A DNA stretch of 48,995 nucleotides, from NCBI GenBank assembly GCA_937873655.1, contig CALMYQ010000262.1, forward strand, positions 1 through 48,995, read 5' to 3'. The notes under the pieces were generated by a model, which was not told where the DNA came from, did no database searches, and saw only the letters and a program-made list of their open reading frames with translations. The stretch comes from an uncultured Lewinella sp. (GTDB taxonomy: Bacteria > Bacteroidota > Bacteroidia > Chitinophagales > Saprospiraceae). Below are positions 1-7,421 of the stretch, one piece after another (position 1 is the stretch's first letter; the number at the start of each line of letters is the position of its first letter). A program made the position numbers and the translations under genes.

Positions 1-92
1 AGGCGAGTTTATTCTGTGCAACGGAATGCAGGGCAATTTTAGGCACAGATGCGTATGCCCGCGCTGGCTTGGTCCGGTGGACCAAAGGCGTG

Positions 93-125
93 GTTACTTT
101 CTTTTGGGCGCCAAAAGAAAGTGAC
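93..125. repeat. Perfect-core inverted repeat (hairpin)
   Basis: Two 15-base arms (93-107 and 111-125) pair across a GCG spacer with one mismatch; the inner 12 bp (ACTTTCTTTTGG / CCAAAAGAAAGT) are perfect. It lies in a non-coding stretch (1-277) and is followed at once by another dispersed repeat. Similar ACTTTCTTTTGG foldbacks are, from memory, common intergenic elements in many bacteria. It could act as a bidirectional terminator or be a miniature mobile element; I cannot tell which. Confidence 0.7.
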
Positions 126-145
126 AAGGTCAAAGGCGGAGAGAG

Positions 146-202
146 GAATGTAAAATGCAAAAGAAAAAATGCGAAAGGTAAAAGTGGGGCGGCCGTTCAT
201 TA
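146..202 (+). repeat. Dispersed repeat, copy A
   Basis: An A-rich stretch (AAAAGAAAAAATGCGAAAGG core) followed by AAAAGTGGGGCGGCCGT. The same composite recurs at 6781-6870 and 36699-36780, and inverted at 13659-13706. It is non-coding in all four places and sits between genes. Nothing else is recognisable in 203-277. Confidence 0.65.
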
Positions 203-352
203 CATAAATCCTGATAACCATTGAAGATGAGAAAAAAGCAAAAGTTGTCAACGGCAATTTGACATCATCCACCCTAATGGGCTGGTTATGTAGGGGTACC
301 TTCACCCATACAAAAAAACGAAGGACGGTTTTGCGGTCAAATTGAACAGCCT

Positions 353-622
353 ATGTATAGTGAAGCCGTAACTTTTATTGAAAAGGCCATTGAAATAACC
401 AATTATAAAAATAAGATCTATCTGCAAAATCTAGAAACCGTTAAACAAAACTTTGAAAACCATAAGTTATCAAATCGAGGCAGGTCATATTATGCTCTGA
501 TCCCGATGACTCTTTTCTTACTCGCATTTATTTATTTCCAAGTAAAACATTCAAAAAGCGAGCCTGACAATAAATCCAAAAGAAACAAAACCTTTCGTGC
601 GCAATCAAAAAAAAGGCCTTAA
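353..622 (+). CDS. Small protein with TPR-like N-terminus and one membrane segment (possible remnant)
   Basis: An 89-residue product. Residues 4-35 resemble the second half of a TPR unit (EAVTFIEKAIEI...), residues 46-64 form one hydrophobic segment, and the rest is a Lys/Arg-rich tail. The frame is open back to 278 with no better ATG, and the upstream residues also look protein-like. It may therefore be the 3' end of a larger TPR gene cut off by the repeats at 93-202. It has no recognisable family and ends 12 bp before the next gene. The base composition is more A/T-rich than the following gene. It could be a real small membrane protein or a decayed fragment. Confidence 0.4.
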   Translation: MYSEAVTFIEKAIEITNYKNKIYLQNLETVKQNFENHKLSNRGRSYYALIPMTLFLLAFIYFQVKHSKSEPDNKSKRNKTFRAQSKKRP

Positions 623-634
623 CTTTAGCCAACC

Positions 635-1798
635 ATGGTTGTTCAGGCTGAAAAATCCAAAGGAATCGAACGCCGGCCGGCGGCAAATGCAGGTTATCAG
701 AAGCCGGGCAGCAGCATCCCCTATCCTCCGTTTTCCGACAATCGGGCGGAAGCCGCTGTCCAGGCCAAACTGCAGGATGCAGCAAAAAGCCATTCGCTGG
801 CAAGGCAGTTGAAAACCTTCCCGGAAAAAAACGGCTTTTCGCTTCAACCTCCGGTTCAGGGTGTTTTTATCAACAAAGGTCTTGATGACGATACAGCCTA
901 CCAACGGGTTTACAGCTTCCTGGTCTCCAGAGGGGACGACGGTACAATACTTGAACCCGGCGCCAAAGCGACCCTCACGGCCACCAACCCCGGGGAACCG
1001 ATAAACATCCTGCTGCACGGCGGAAAGCCGACTGAGAAAACGGAAAGCTCGGTCCTGTTCTGGACGCCGGAACAGCTCCTGGAGAAATTGGAAGCCTCAG
1101 GATTCGAGGCCGCAAAACATACCGGAAAGATCACCCTGCTTGCCTGCCATGCCGGATACAGCCTGGACGGTAAGGCGCCTGCTTTTGCTGCAACATTTGC
1201 CAAACTTCTCCGGGAAAAGGGATACAAAGGGGATGTGTTGGCCGTTGAAGGCTCCGTTCAACCGCCGCAAACAGGTAAGGAAGATCCCTCCTCTTCCACT
1301 GCCAAGCTCTGGCAAAGCGATCCTGCTGATGGTCACCTCATGGACCTGGAAGCCGCCTACTCAGCGGGCGCTGATCCTGTATTTGACGCCCAGGATTACC
1401 TTTATGCGGATAAGGAAGAGCCCAATGCCGGAGATGCGGTCGGGATTGCCCTTAATTACCTCATATCAGTCCTGACCGCGTTAGAACGTTACCAGGATAT
1501 TTGCCTGAAAAGCCTCGAAGGGTTTGAGGATTTTCAGACAAAGCTCAAAGAATGGATCGTGAAAGTTGGAGATCAACTGCAGGTCGTTAAGGACCTCACG
1601 AAAGGTCAGACAGGTAAGGCTGTCGGAGAGCTCCCCGATCCCGAAGGACTTGGCGATGCACTGACCCTGCTTCGAAGCGACCTCTCCGATGAACTGCGCG
1701 AGCTCCAAAAAGACTATCGCAAAGCCCGCGTTGAAAAAAGCGGTTACGTACAAGGGATCACCGACCTCTTCAAACCCCTGGCGTTTGAAAAATTCTGA
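635..1798 (+). CDS. Putative injection-system cargo with clan CD (caspase-like) cysteine peptidase-type domain
   Basis: A 387-residue protein without signal peptide. Residues 35-47 read DNRAEAAVQAKLQ, close to the DNRPEAxxQxKLQ motif near the N-terminus of many Bacteroidota proteins tied to extracellular contractile injection systems and DUF4157 toxins (family knowledge from memory). Residues 120-180 hold two strand-like segments ending in LLHGG (His128) and LLACHAG (Cys171). This is the His-Gly ... Ala-Cys arrangement of clan CD peptidases such as caspases, gingipains, C80 and C11. The C-terminal 130 residues are helical and charged, with no family I recognise. No injection-system structural genes lie in the window, so cargo status is inference. 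ATG 635 is the first start that includes the motif; there is no clear ribosome binding site. An alternative is an intracellular peptidase-like protein of unknown role. Confidence 0.6.
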   Translation: MVVQAEKSKGIERRPAANAGYQKPGSSIPYPPFSDNRAEAAVQAKLQDAAKSHSLARQLKTFPEKNGFSLQPPVQGVFINKGLDDDTAYQRVYSFLVSRGDDGTILEPGAKATLTATNPGEPINILLHGGKPTEKTESSVLFWTPEQLLEKLEASGFEAAKHTGKITLLACHAGYSLDGKAPAFAATFAKLLREKGYKGDVLAVEGSVQPPQTGKEDPSSSTAKLWQSDPADGHLMDLEAAYSAGADPVFDAQDYLYADKEEPNAGDAVGIALNYLISVLTALERYQDICLKSLEGFEDFQTKLKEWIVKVGDQLQVVKDLTKGQTGKAVGELPDPEGLGDALTLLRSDLSDELRELQKDYRKARVEKSGYVQGITDLFKPLAFEKF

Positions 1799-1847
1799 TC
1801 TGCCCGCCTTTTAAAAAATACCACCCTCCATTTTTTTCTTTCCGCAC

Positions 1848-1902
1848 TTGCAAATTCAAAAGAAATAACTGTATATTTGTCGTACGTCAATTATCGTACG
1901 TC
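1848..1902 (+). promoter_or_regulatory. Promoter and BlaI-type operator of the blaI/M56 operon
   Basis: TATATTTG at 1872-1879 matches the Bacteroidota -7 box TAnnTTTG exactly, with TTG at 1848-1850 as a weak -33 element. Directly downstream, TCGTACGTC occurs twice (1880-1888 and 1894-1902). Each copy contains the palindrome CGTACG, and the pair is itself symmetric around an 8-bp AT-rich spacer. A dimeric winged-helix repressor bound here would cover the transcription start. This fits autoregulation by the BlaI-type protein encoded 40 bp downstream. Confidence 0.6.
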
Positions 1903-1941
1903 TTAGGGCGTATTAAACCTGACGCCAAATTCAACCGCATT

Positions 1942-2325
1942 ATGAAGGATAAAAAACCGACCGACGCCGAACTCGAAGTGCTCCAGATCCTCTGGGACCA
2001 CGGCCCCTCCAGCGTCCGCTTTGTCAACGAAGCGTTGAGCAGGAACCGCGAAGTGGTGTACACGACCACCCTCAAAATGATGCAGGTGATGACCGAGAAA
2101 AAGGGGTTCCTCAAACGGGATACCTCCGAACGGACCCACCTGTACGAAGCCCTGCTTTCCCGGGAGCAAGTCCGGCAAAATATGTTCGACCGCATGCTCG
2201 ATTCCGTTTTTCAGGGATCCCCCCTCAAGCTCGTTGTGCAGGCGCTGGGCCACGAAAATACCAGCCTGGAAGACCTGGAAGCCATCAAAGAACTCATTTC
2301 AAAACTGGAAAAAGAAAAACAATGA
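1942..2325 (+). CDS. BlaI/MecI/CopY-family transcriptional repressor
   Basis: 127 residues, the normal length for the family. The N-terminus (PTDAELEVLQILWDHGPSS) and the wing region (VVYTTTLKMMQVMTEKKGFL) are textbook BlaI/MecI winged-helix sequence. The C-terminal helices (about 75-127) form the dimerisation part. In studied systems such a repressor leaves its operator after cleavage triggered by the partner M56 protease. The stop overlaps the start of that protease gene (ATGA at 2322-2325), so the two are translationally coupled. No beta-lactamase or copper gene is nearby, so the regulated targets are unknown. Confidence 0.93.
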   Translation: MKDKKPTDAELEVLQILWDHGPSSVRFVNEALSRNREVVYTTTLKMMQVMTEKKGFLKRDTSERTHLYEALLSREQVRQNMFDRMLDSVFQGSPLKLVVQALGHENTSLEDLEAIKELISKLEKEKQ

Positions 2326-4232
2326 AATCACTCGACCAATTTTTCCAAAGCGACATCGTAAACGCCCTGGGCTGGACCATCATCCACTCTTTCTGGCAGG
2401 GCCTGCTCATCGTCCTGCTGCTGACCGTCGGCCTGGTTATCTTGCGCCGCCAATCCAGCAGGCTCCGCTACCTGGCCGGGTACGTCGCACTGCTGGCGCT
2501 GACCCTGTCCAGCGGGTACACTTTTTTTCACACGCTGTCTCAACGGTCGGTAGACACTCCGGCCGGACAAATCCCGGCGCCCGGCGCGCTTACGGACCTC
2601 TCCGCCATCCCGGTATCGGCGCCGGTTGCCTATGTCGAACCCGGGCAAGGGTTCTGGCAGGCTTTTCTCGGATTTATGGAAAACAATGTGCCGCTGATCA
2701 CCCTGGTCTGGATGTTGGGCGTCCTGATCCTGACTTTGCGGTTTCTGGCCGAGCTGGCCTATATCCAGCGGCTGAAACACCAGCCCGGACAGCTTTCGGC
2801 GGGCGCGTTTCAGGACCTGGTCAACGACCTTTGCAAGCGAATGGGGATTAAAAAACTGGTCGAATTGAAGGAAAACATCCGCATCAGCAGCCCCATGGTC
2901 ATCGGTTTTGTCAAGCCGGTGATCCTGATGCCCTTCGGATTGCTGACCCGGCTGGATACGGCCCAGATAGAGAGCATCCTGGCCCACGAACTGGCCCATA
3001 TCAGGCGCTACGATTATATCTTCAACCTGTTCCAGTCGCTGGTGGAGATCGTCCTGTTCTTCAACCCGGCAACCTGGTGGCTCTCGTCCTTTATCCGTTC
3101 AGAAAGGGAATTCTGCTGTGATGATATGGCTGTACGGCAAACCGGGAACAAACTAGTATTCGTGCAGACCCTGGCCAAACTGGAGGAATACCGGACCCTG
3201 CCCGGCAACGTGGCCCTGGCCTTCAACGGCCGGCGGGACAGCGGTGTGTTGGGCCGGGTGAAACGCATCGTCAACAACGAGGAGCAGTTCAGGGTGCCCT
3301 ACAAGCTGTTCTGGAGCTGCCTGATCCTGCTGGGCTCGCTGGGGCTGTTCGCCTTCCAGGGGCAGCCGGATCTTTCCCCGCTGCCGGTTGAACACGCTGA
3401 TAAGATCCCCCAGGCGGAAGGTATCCCGGCAGCTCCGGACCTGCCGGCTGAAGGAGCCCCCGCCGATCAACCCGGAAACCAGGAAATACCAAAAGGGATC
3501 GATACGGAGGAAACGCCAAATGCCGCCGGACCGGAATCCGGATTGCGCTTGCCTGGTCTGGAACCGGCCGGCAGCCATTGGGACTCCCTGCCGGAAGGCA
3601 TGAAAAAGATCCGCCAGGAAATGATGCGGCTGGAAAAATCATACATGGAGCAGGAAATGGCCATGCAAAAGCAGGGGCGGGATATCCAGACGACCATGAT
3701 GAAGCTGAAGCGCGAAATGCAGGAGATTGAAAATTCAAAGATGAAAGAGCTCTTTGAACTGGAAAAGAACGCCCAGGAGATCGAAATGCAACGCAATATC
3801 CAGATGAAGGAACTGGAGATCGAGCACAATGGGCTTGAGGGCCAGGCCCTGGAACTGGATTACAAAATGCAGGAACTGGAAACCCAGATGAATGGAAAAG
3901 AAGGTCAGGAAGAACTGCGCAAACAGCGGGAAGATCTGGTGCGCCAACGGCTTGGCCTGGAAAAGAAAAAGCGCGAGCTCGAACTGTCCCAAAAGCGCAA
4001 CGAACTGACCACCGAAAAGGAGATGCAGCTGCTCAACAACAAGCGTTGGGAACTGCAGAAGGAGGTGGAGATCAGCAAGAACGATCAGCAACTGAAGGTC
4101 ATGGAACTCGAAGGGCAGATGCAGGAGATCGATTTCAAAAACCAGCTGCTGCAAAGTGAAAGGCAAAACCAGCTGCGGTTGCTGGAGCAGCAAATGCAGC
4201 AGGAAGCCGAAAAATGGAATGGGGAAAAGTAA
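2322..4232 (+). CDS. M56 (BlaR1-type) membrane metallopeptidase with long coiled-coil C-terminus
   Basis: A 636-residue polytopic protein. There are hydrophobic segments near residues 15-60 and 125-150 and another near 330-345. The zinc motif HELAH is at 222-226, and the downstream Glu261 in EREFCCDD is the usual third-ligand region of M56 peptidases. After the last membrane segment comes a Pro/Ala-rich linker (about 350-410), then roughly 200 residues of Glu/Lys/Gln/Met-rich heptad-like sequence (about 425-636), predicted as a long coiled coil. Classical BlaR1 has a penicillin-binding domain there; none is visible here. The sensor ligand is therefore probably not a beta-lactam, and the coil may sense envelope stress or a protein partner (inference). 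It is coupled to the BlaI-type gene by a 4-bp overlap. Confidence 0.9.
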   Translation: MKSLDQFFQSDIVNALGWTIIHSFWQGLLIVLLLTVGLVILRRQSSRLRYLAGYVALLALTLSSGYTFFHTLSQRSVDTPAGQIPAPGALTDLSAIPVSAPVAYVEPGQGFWQAFLGFMENNVPLITLVWMLGVLILTLRFLAELAYIQRLKHQPGQLSAGAFQDLVNDLCKRMGIKKLVELKENIRISSPMVIGFVKPVILMPFGLLTRLDTAQIESILAHELAHIRRYDYIFNLFQSLVEIVLFFNPATWWLSSFIRSEREFCCDDMAVRQTGNKLVFVQTLAKLEEYRTLPGNVALAFNGRRDSGVLGRVKRIVNNEEQFRVPYKLFWSCLILLGSLGLFAFQGQPDLSPLPVEHADKIPQAEGIPAAPDLPAEGAPADQPGNQEIPKGIDTEETPNAAGPESGLRLPGLEPAGSHWDSLPEGMKKIRQEMMRLEKSYMEQEMAMQKQGRDIQTTMMKLKREMQEIENSKMKELFELEKNAQEIEMQRNIQMKELEIEHNGLEGQALELDYKMQELETQMNGKEGQEELRKQREDLVRQRLGLEKKKRELELSQKRNELTTEKEMQLLNNKRWELQKEVEISKNDQQLKVMELEGQMQEIDFKNQLLQSERQNQLRLLEQQMQQEAEKWNGEK

Positions 4233-4305
4233 GCGCGTTGAGCCGGTCTGTTGCGATTGCGATGGGTTGATCTGGAATAATCAAGGCTTGGATCAACTGT
4301 AGATT

Positions 4306-5736
4306 TCAGTTGAACAAATCATCCAAAACCACCTCGTTTTGCACCAGACCGGCATATTTGTTCTTCGCAATGCCGCAGGTGGTAATCATGGTGAGGTAAA
4401 CGGCCTTTTTGGTCCTCGTCACTGTTTTGAACAGGTGGATTTTGGACCGGAGATTTTCGGCGTAGTCTTTGTCGATCGCAAATTCGGCGAGTGAAAATTT
4501 GCATTCGCACACATTGATCACCTGGTCGCGACGGTCGATGAGCAGGTCGATTTGAGCAGATTTGCCTTCCGAACTGCCGCGCCAGGAGCTGTTGGCTGAA
4601 AGGACCCCGCTGATCCCCAATGCCTTTTTGATTTGCCGGACATGATCCAGGCAAATTTGTTCGAACGCATAACCTTGCCAGGCGCGTTGGGCCGGATGGT
4701 CAATCAGATTGAGCCATGCATTTTCCCCCAGGTACTTCCCGTCTTTGATGAACCGGAAGAAAAAAGCGGTGTAGAAATCAGATAACCGGTAGGTGGTGTC
4801 TTTCTTCTTGTTATCGGGGGCAGTATAGGAGGTGATGAAGCCGCTTTCTTCGAGGTCAGACAAAACCTTGGTAAGGGTACCGCCTGAGGTAATCCCCGAT
4901 AATTTGATGATATCGCGGCGCTGCAATCCCTCCGTTTTTGAGGAGAGGATCTCTACAAGTTGTTCATACAGCTTGTACCGGCGGAACAGGGAACGGTATA
5001 GATTGAAAAATTCATTGCGCAGCAGGCCCGATTTTTCAAAAAATAGTTCCTGAATATTTTGCGGTGCGCTCAGATGAGGTTGAACGGCGTCCAGGTAATA
5101 GGGAATTCCCCCCATGACCATATACAATTGAGCAATCTGATACCGGTCAAAAACGCAGTTTTTCGCCGACAGCATGGCCTCCGTTTCTTCCAGATTGAAC
5201 GGCTCGATTTTCATTTTCTGGGTAATGCGATTGTGCAGGCCGCCGGAGTTGTTGAACAACTCATTGACCATCCACGAAGCGGCCGAGCCGCATACAATCA
5301 ATAAAACATCCTTTCGATTGCTTACCCAACTGTTCCAGAAATGCTCAAGTCCCATGACAAAATCAGCGTTATGGGTGTCAAACCAGGATAACTCATCAAA
5401 AAATATGACCTTCCTGCCTTCCTTTTTTATGCATTCCAGATGCTCGGTAAGTCGTTGAAACGCCACGAGCCAGTTCGCCGACGGCTTTTCAAAAACCAGG
5501 GCCGATTGTTTCCTCAAAGCCGAATCAAAATTGAAGAGCTGTTGCTTTGTATTTGCATTTGCCAGCCCTGAAACCTGAAAATCGAACTTGTAATCGAAAT
5601 ATTCCCGTATCAAAAAGGTTTTGCCTATCCGCCGCCGGCCGTAAACGGCGAGGAACTCCGATTTTTTACTCTTAACGATGTGGTCCAGTTTTTGAATTTC
5701 TTTTTTTCGTCCGATAAGCAAGCTGTCAGGTTTCAT
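4306..5736 (-). CDS. AAA-type ATPase with C-terminal PD-(D/E)XK-like domain
   Basis: A 476-residue protein of the archaeal-type ATPase / DUF234 group common in Bacteroidota. Walker A is GRRRIGKT (33-40) and Walker B is VIFFDE (110-115). GSAASWM near 150 fits a sensor region. A winged-helix-like stretch lies about 265-310. The C-terminus has Asp397 (QIDLLID) and E411-x-K413 (ECK), the spacing of a PD-(D/E)XK nuclease core. The cellular role of this group is unclear; defence or mobile-element links have been suggested. It is a lone gene, convergent with the M56 gene, visibly less GC-rich than its neighbours, and has its own promoter and inverted repeat. Those features are compatible with horizontal gain. 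Confidence 0.85.
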   Translation of the reverse strand: MKPDSLLIGRKKEIQKLDHIVKSKKSEFLAVYGRRRIGKTFLIREYFDYKFDFQVSGLANANTKQQLFNFDSALRKQSALVFEKPSANWLVAFQRLTEHLECIKKEGRKVIFFDELSWFDTHNADFVMGLEHFWNSWVSNRKDVLLIVCGSAASWMVNELFNNSGGLHNRITQKMKIEPFNLEETEAMLSAKNCVFDRYQIAQLYMVMGGIPYYLDAVQPHLSAPQNIQELFFEKSGLLRNEFFNLYRSLFRRYKLYEQLVEILSSKTEGLQRRDIIKLSGITSGGTLTKVLSDLEESGFITSYTAPDNKKKDTTYRLSDFYTAFFFRFIKDGKYLGENAWLNLIDHPAQRAWQGYAFEQICLDHVRQIKKALGISGVLSANSSWRGSSEGKSAQIDLLIDRRDQVINVCECKFSLAEFAIDKDYAENLRSKIHLFKTVTRTKKAVYLTMITTCGIAKNKYAGLVQNEVVLDDLFN

Positions 5737-5754
5737 TTGCAGCCGATTTTATGA

Positions 5755-5799
5755 CAAAAATAATGCTTTTGGCTGATAATAATGAACTTTTCAGCCAAA
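5755..5799 (-). promoter_or_regulatory. Promoter and inverted-repeat operator candidate of the ATPase gene
   Basis: On the minus strand TATTTTTG (5762-5755) matches TAnnTTTG 18 bp before the ATG at 5736. Just upstream is a perfect 9-bp inverted repeat, TTTGGCTGA (5768-5776) and TCAGCCAAA (5791-5799), separated by 14 bp. It overlaps the expected -33 region, a typical place for a repressor site. The remainder of the 5800-6015 intergenic stretch shows no gene I can support. Confidence 0.5.
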
Positions 5800-6015
5800 T
5801 CTAAGTTGTTTCTATTGTTTTGGCTGGAAATGGATTTCCTCAGGTACAGTAACAAAAATGCGGTTGGAGAGGCCGGTCTCTGTAAGAGTTTGTTTGGATT
5901 TTGGTCGCTATGTCGAAAATCTAAATTTACCTCAACCGATATTTTCCGCCAAAATGGCCGGAGGAGTTTCAAAAAAGTGTCCGGTAGTATGGTTGTATTT
6001 ACAAAATAAGAAACC

Positions 6016-6759
6016 ATGAAAAAAGTCCTCAAATGGACGGGAATCGCGTTATTCGCCCTGTTCGCAACCTTGTTGATCCTCGGCTGGTGGATGAATGAAC
6101 CCCGCCCAAAGGGCCTTCCTTCTCCTGAAGCGGACGAACTGGCCTACCAAATGCTGCGGGCAGTGGACAAAGCCGCCTGGGATACCACCCGATTTGTACA
6201 ATGGGATTTTCCGGGCGGCCATGACTACCTGTGGGACAAGAGCCGGGATCGCGTTGCCGTCACCTGGAAGAACAACCGCGTGCTTTTGCGCACCCAGAGC
6301 GTTACGGGAAAGGCATTTGCGGATGGCCGGGTTTTGTCCGGCGCCGCTGCTGATCAACTGATCCGGAAGGCATGGACCTATTTTTGCAACGATTCGTGGT
6401 GGCTGATCGCCCCGTTTAAGGTGTTCGACCCGGGCACAAAAAGAAGCATCGTCACCCTGAAAGACGGCCGCAAGGGGTTGATGGTGGAGTATGCCTCCGG
6501 CGGGGTCACCCCGGGAGACGCCTACGTCTGGCTGCTGGACGGATCGGGGCTGCCGGTCAGCTACAAGATGTGGGTGAAGATCTTGCCGGTCGGCGGCCTG
6601 GAATTTGCCTGGGACGATTGGCAGACCTTGCGGACGGGGGCGAAAATTGCGGCACGCCGTAAGGGGCCCTGGGGGTTTTCCATTGCCGGTATCCGCGGGG
6701 AAACGAACCTGGCGGGGATGGGAGTGGGGGAGGATCCGTTTGCGGGTTTGGGAGAATGA
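6016..6759 (+). CDS. Membrane-anchored protein of unknown function
   Basis: 247 residues. Residues 1-27 form a signal anchor (MKKVLKWTGIALFALFATLL...). The rest is a soluble periplasmic domain rich in Trp and in beta-strand-like sequence (AVTWKNNRVLLRT, SIVTLKDGRKGLMVEY). The pattern resembles the lipoprotein-carrier-like folds (LolA/DUF6503-type) seen often in Bacteroidota, but I see no decisive motif. It is a single gene between the divergent ATPase and a long repeat-containing gap. There is no obvious promoter; TATGGTTG about 25 bp upstream is a weak -7 match. Confidence 0.75.
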   Translation: MKKVLKWTGIALFALFATLLILGWWMNEPRPKGLPSPEADELAYQMLRAVDKAAWDTTRFVQWDFPGGHDYLWDKSRDRVAVTWKNNRVLLRTQSVTGKAFADGRVLSGAAADQLIRKAWTYFCNDSWWLIAPFKVFDPGTKRSIVTLKDGRKGLMVEYASGGVTPGDAYVWLLDGSGLPVSYKMWVKILPVGGLEFAWDDWQTLRTGAKIAARRKGPWGFSIAGIRGETNLAGMGVGEDPFAGLGE

Positions 6760-6780
6760 GTGACAAGAAAATGGGGAGGG

Positions 6781-6870
6781 AAATGCAAAATGTAAAAGAA
6801 AAAATGCGAAAGGTAAAAGTGGGAGGCCTGCCGTGTATTTTGGGAACACCCGTTGTAAGGAAATTCCGGA
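6781..6870 (+). repeat. Dispersed repeat, copy B
   Basis: AAATGCAAAATGTAAAAGAA starts a stretch that matches copy C at 36699-36780 over about 85 bp, including the later CCCGTTGT block, and copy A at 146-202 over the A-rich and GTGGG-GGCCG parts. It is non-coding and begins about 20 bp after a stop codon. Its position just after genes suggests a 3'-end-associated element. Confidence 0.7.
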
Positions 6871-6966
6871 AATATCCGGTATCCATTTACATCGAACGCT
6901 TCCAGCGAGGGTCCGGCATTAGGGTCGGTGAAAAAATAACGGTCAGGATTGGAGAACCGGAATGCC

Positions 6967-7179
6967 AAGCCTGAAAGGCTTAAATCCATCAGGCCGTTGG
7001 TGAAACCGGCGGTAGGGGATGGTATTGATTTCAAGACCCTGGAGGGGTCAAACGGGTTTTTCCATATCAGGCTGTTGATTCCAAATCGGATAATGTTGAA
7101 GCCCTTCAGGCTTCCTCACCGCTTTTTTTGAAGTCCGTGGGATTCTCCCATGGTTTCTATGTTTAAGCCCTCCGGGCTT
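6967..7179. repeat. REP-like hairpin cluster in a 660-bp gene-free stretch
   Basis: The gap 6760-7421 contains no convincing gene. It holds four small hairpins: AAGCCTGAAAGGCTT (6967-6981), GAAGCCCTTCAGGCTTC (7098-7114), CCGTGGGATTCTCCCATGG (7135-7153) and AAGCCCTCCGGGCTT (7165-7179). The AAGCCCT-CGGGCTT type recurs near 36270-36300 and, as GATCCCTACGGGATC, at 48751-48765. Such elements are familiar intergenic repeats of Bacteroidota. From 7180 to 7421 I see nothing further. Confidence 0.6.
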
Positions 7180-7421
7180 GGGAATCAACCTGCCTTCATT
7201 ACATTCCGGTGAATGTGATTTCCGCCTGAACAAGCCGGATCAAATCCGACAGTAATTATTTCAGCGGTCCTTAGCAGACGGGCCGTTAAGAAATTGACCG
7301 GAATGGAGTGGCCGCACGGAATACTGTTTGAGCCGAACAAAAATAAGTGAAAAGGGCTGTGCAAAATCCTGCCACAGCCCACAATGTTTCCTGGAATCTA
7401 ATCCCAGGTAAAACATAAGTT

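Noticed and set aside
2234..2851. A 205-codon frame overlapping the M56 gene
   Set aside because: Arg/Pro-rich shadow of the GC-rich M56 coding sequence.
1942..4232. Beta-lactam resistance operon
   Set aside because: The regulator and protease belong to the BlaI/BlaR1 type, but there is no penicillin-binding sensor domain and no beta-lactamase gene in the window.
4266..4297. GTTGATC...GATCAAC dyad as terminator between convergent genes
   Set aside because: The arms are only 7 bp with an 18-bp loop and there is no T tract on either side.
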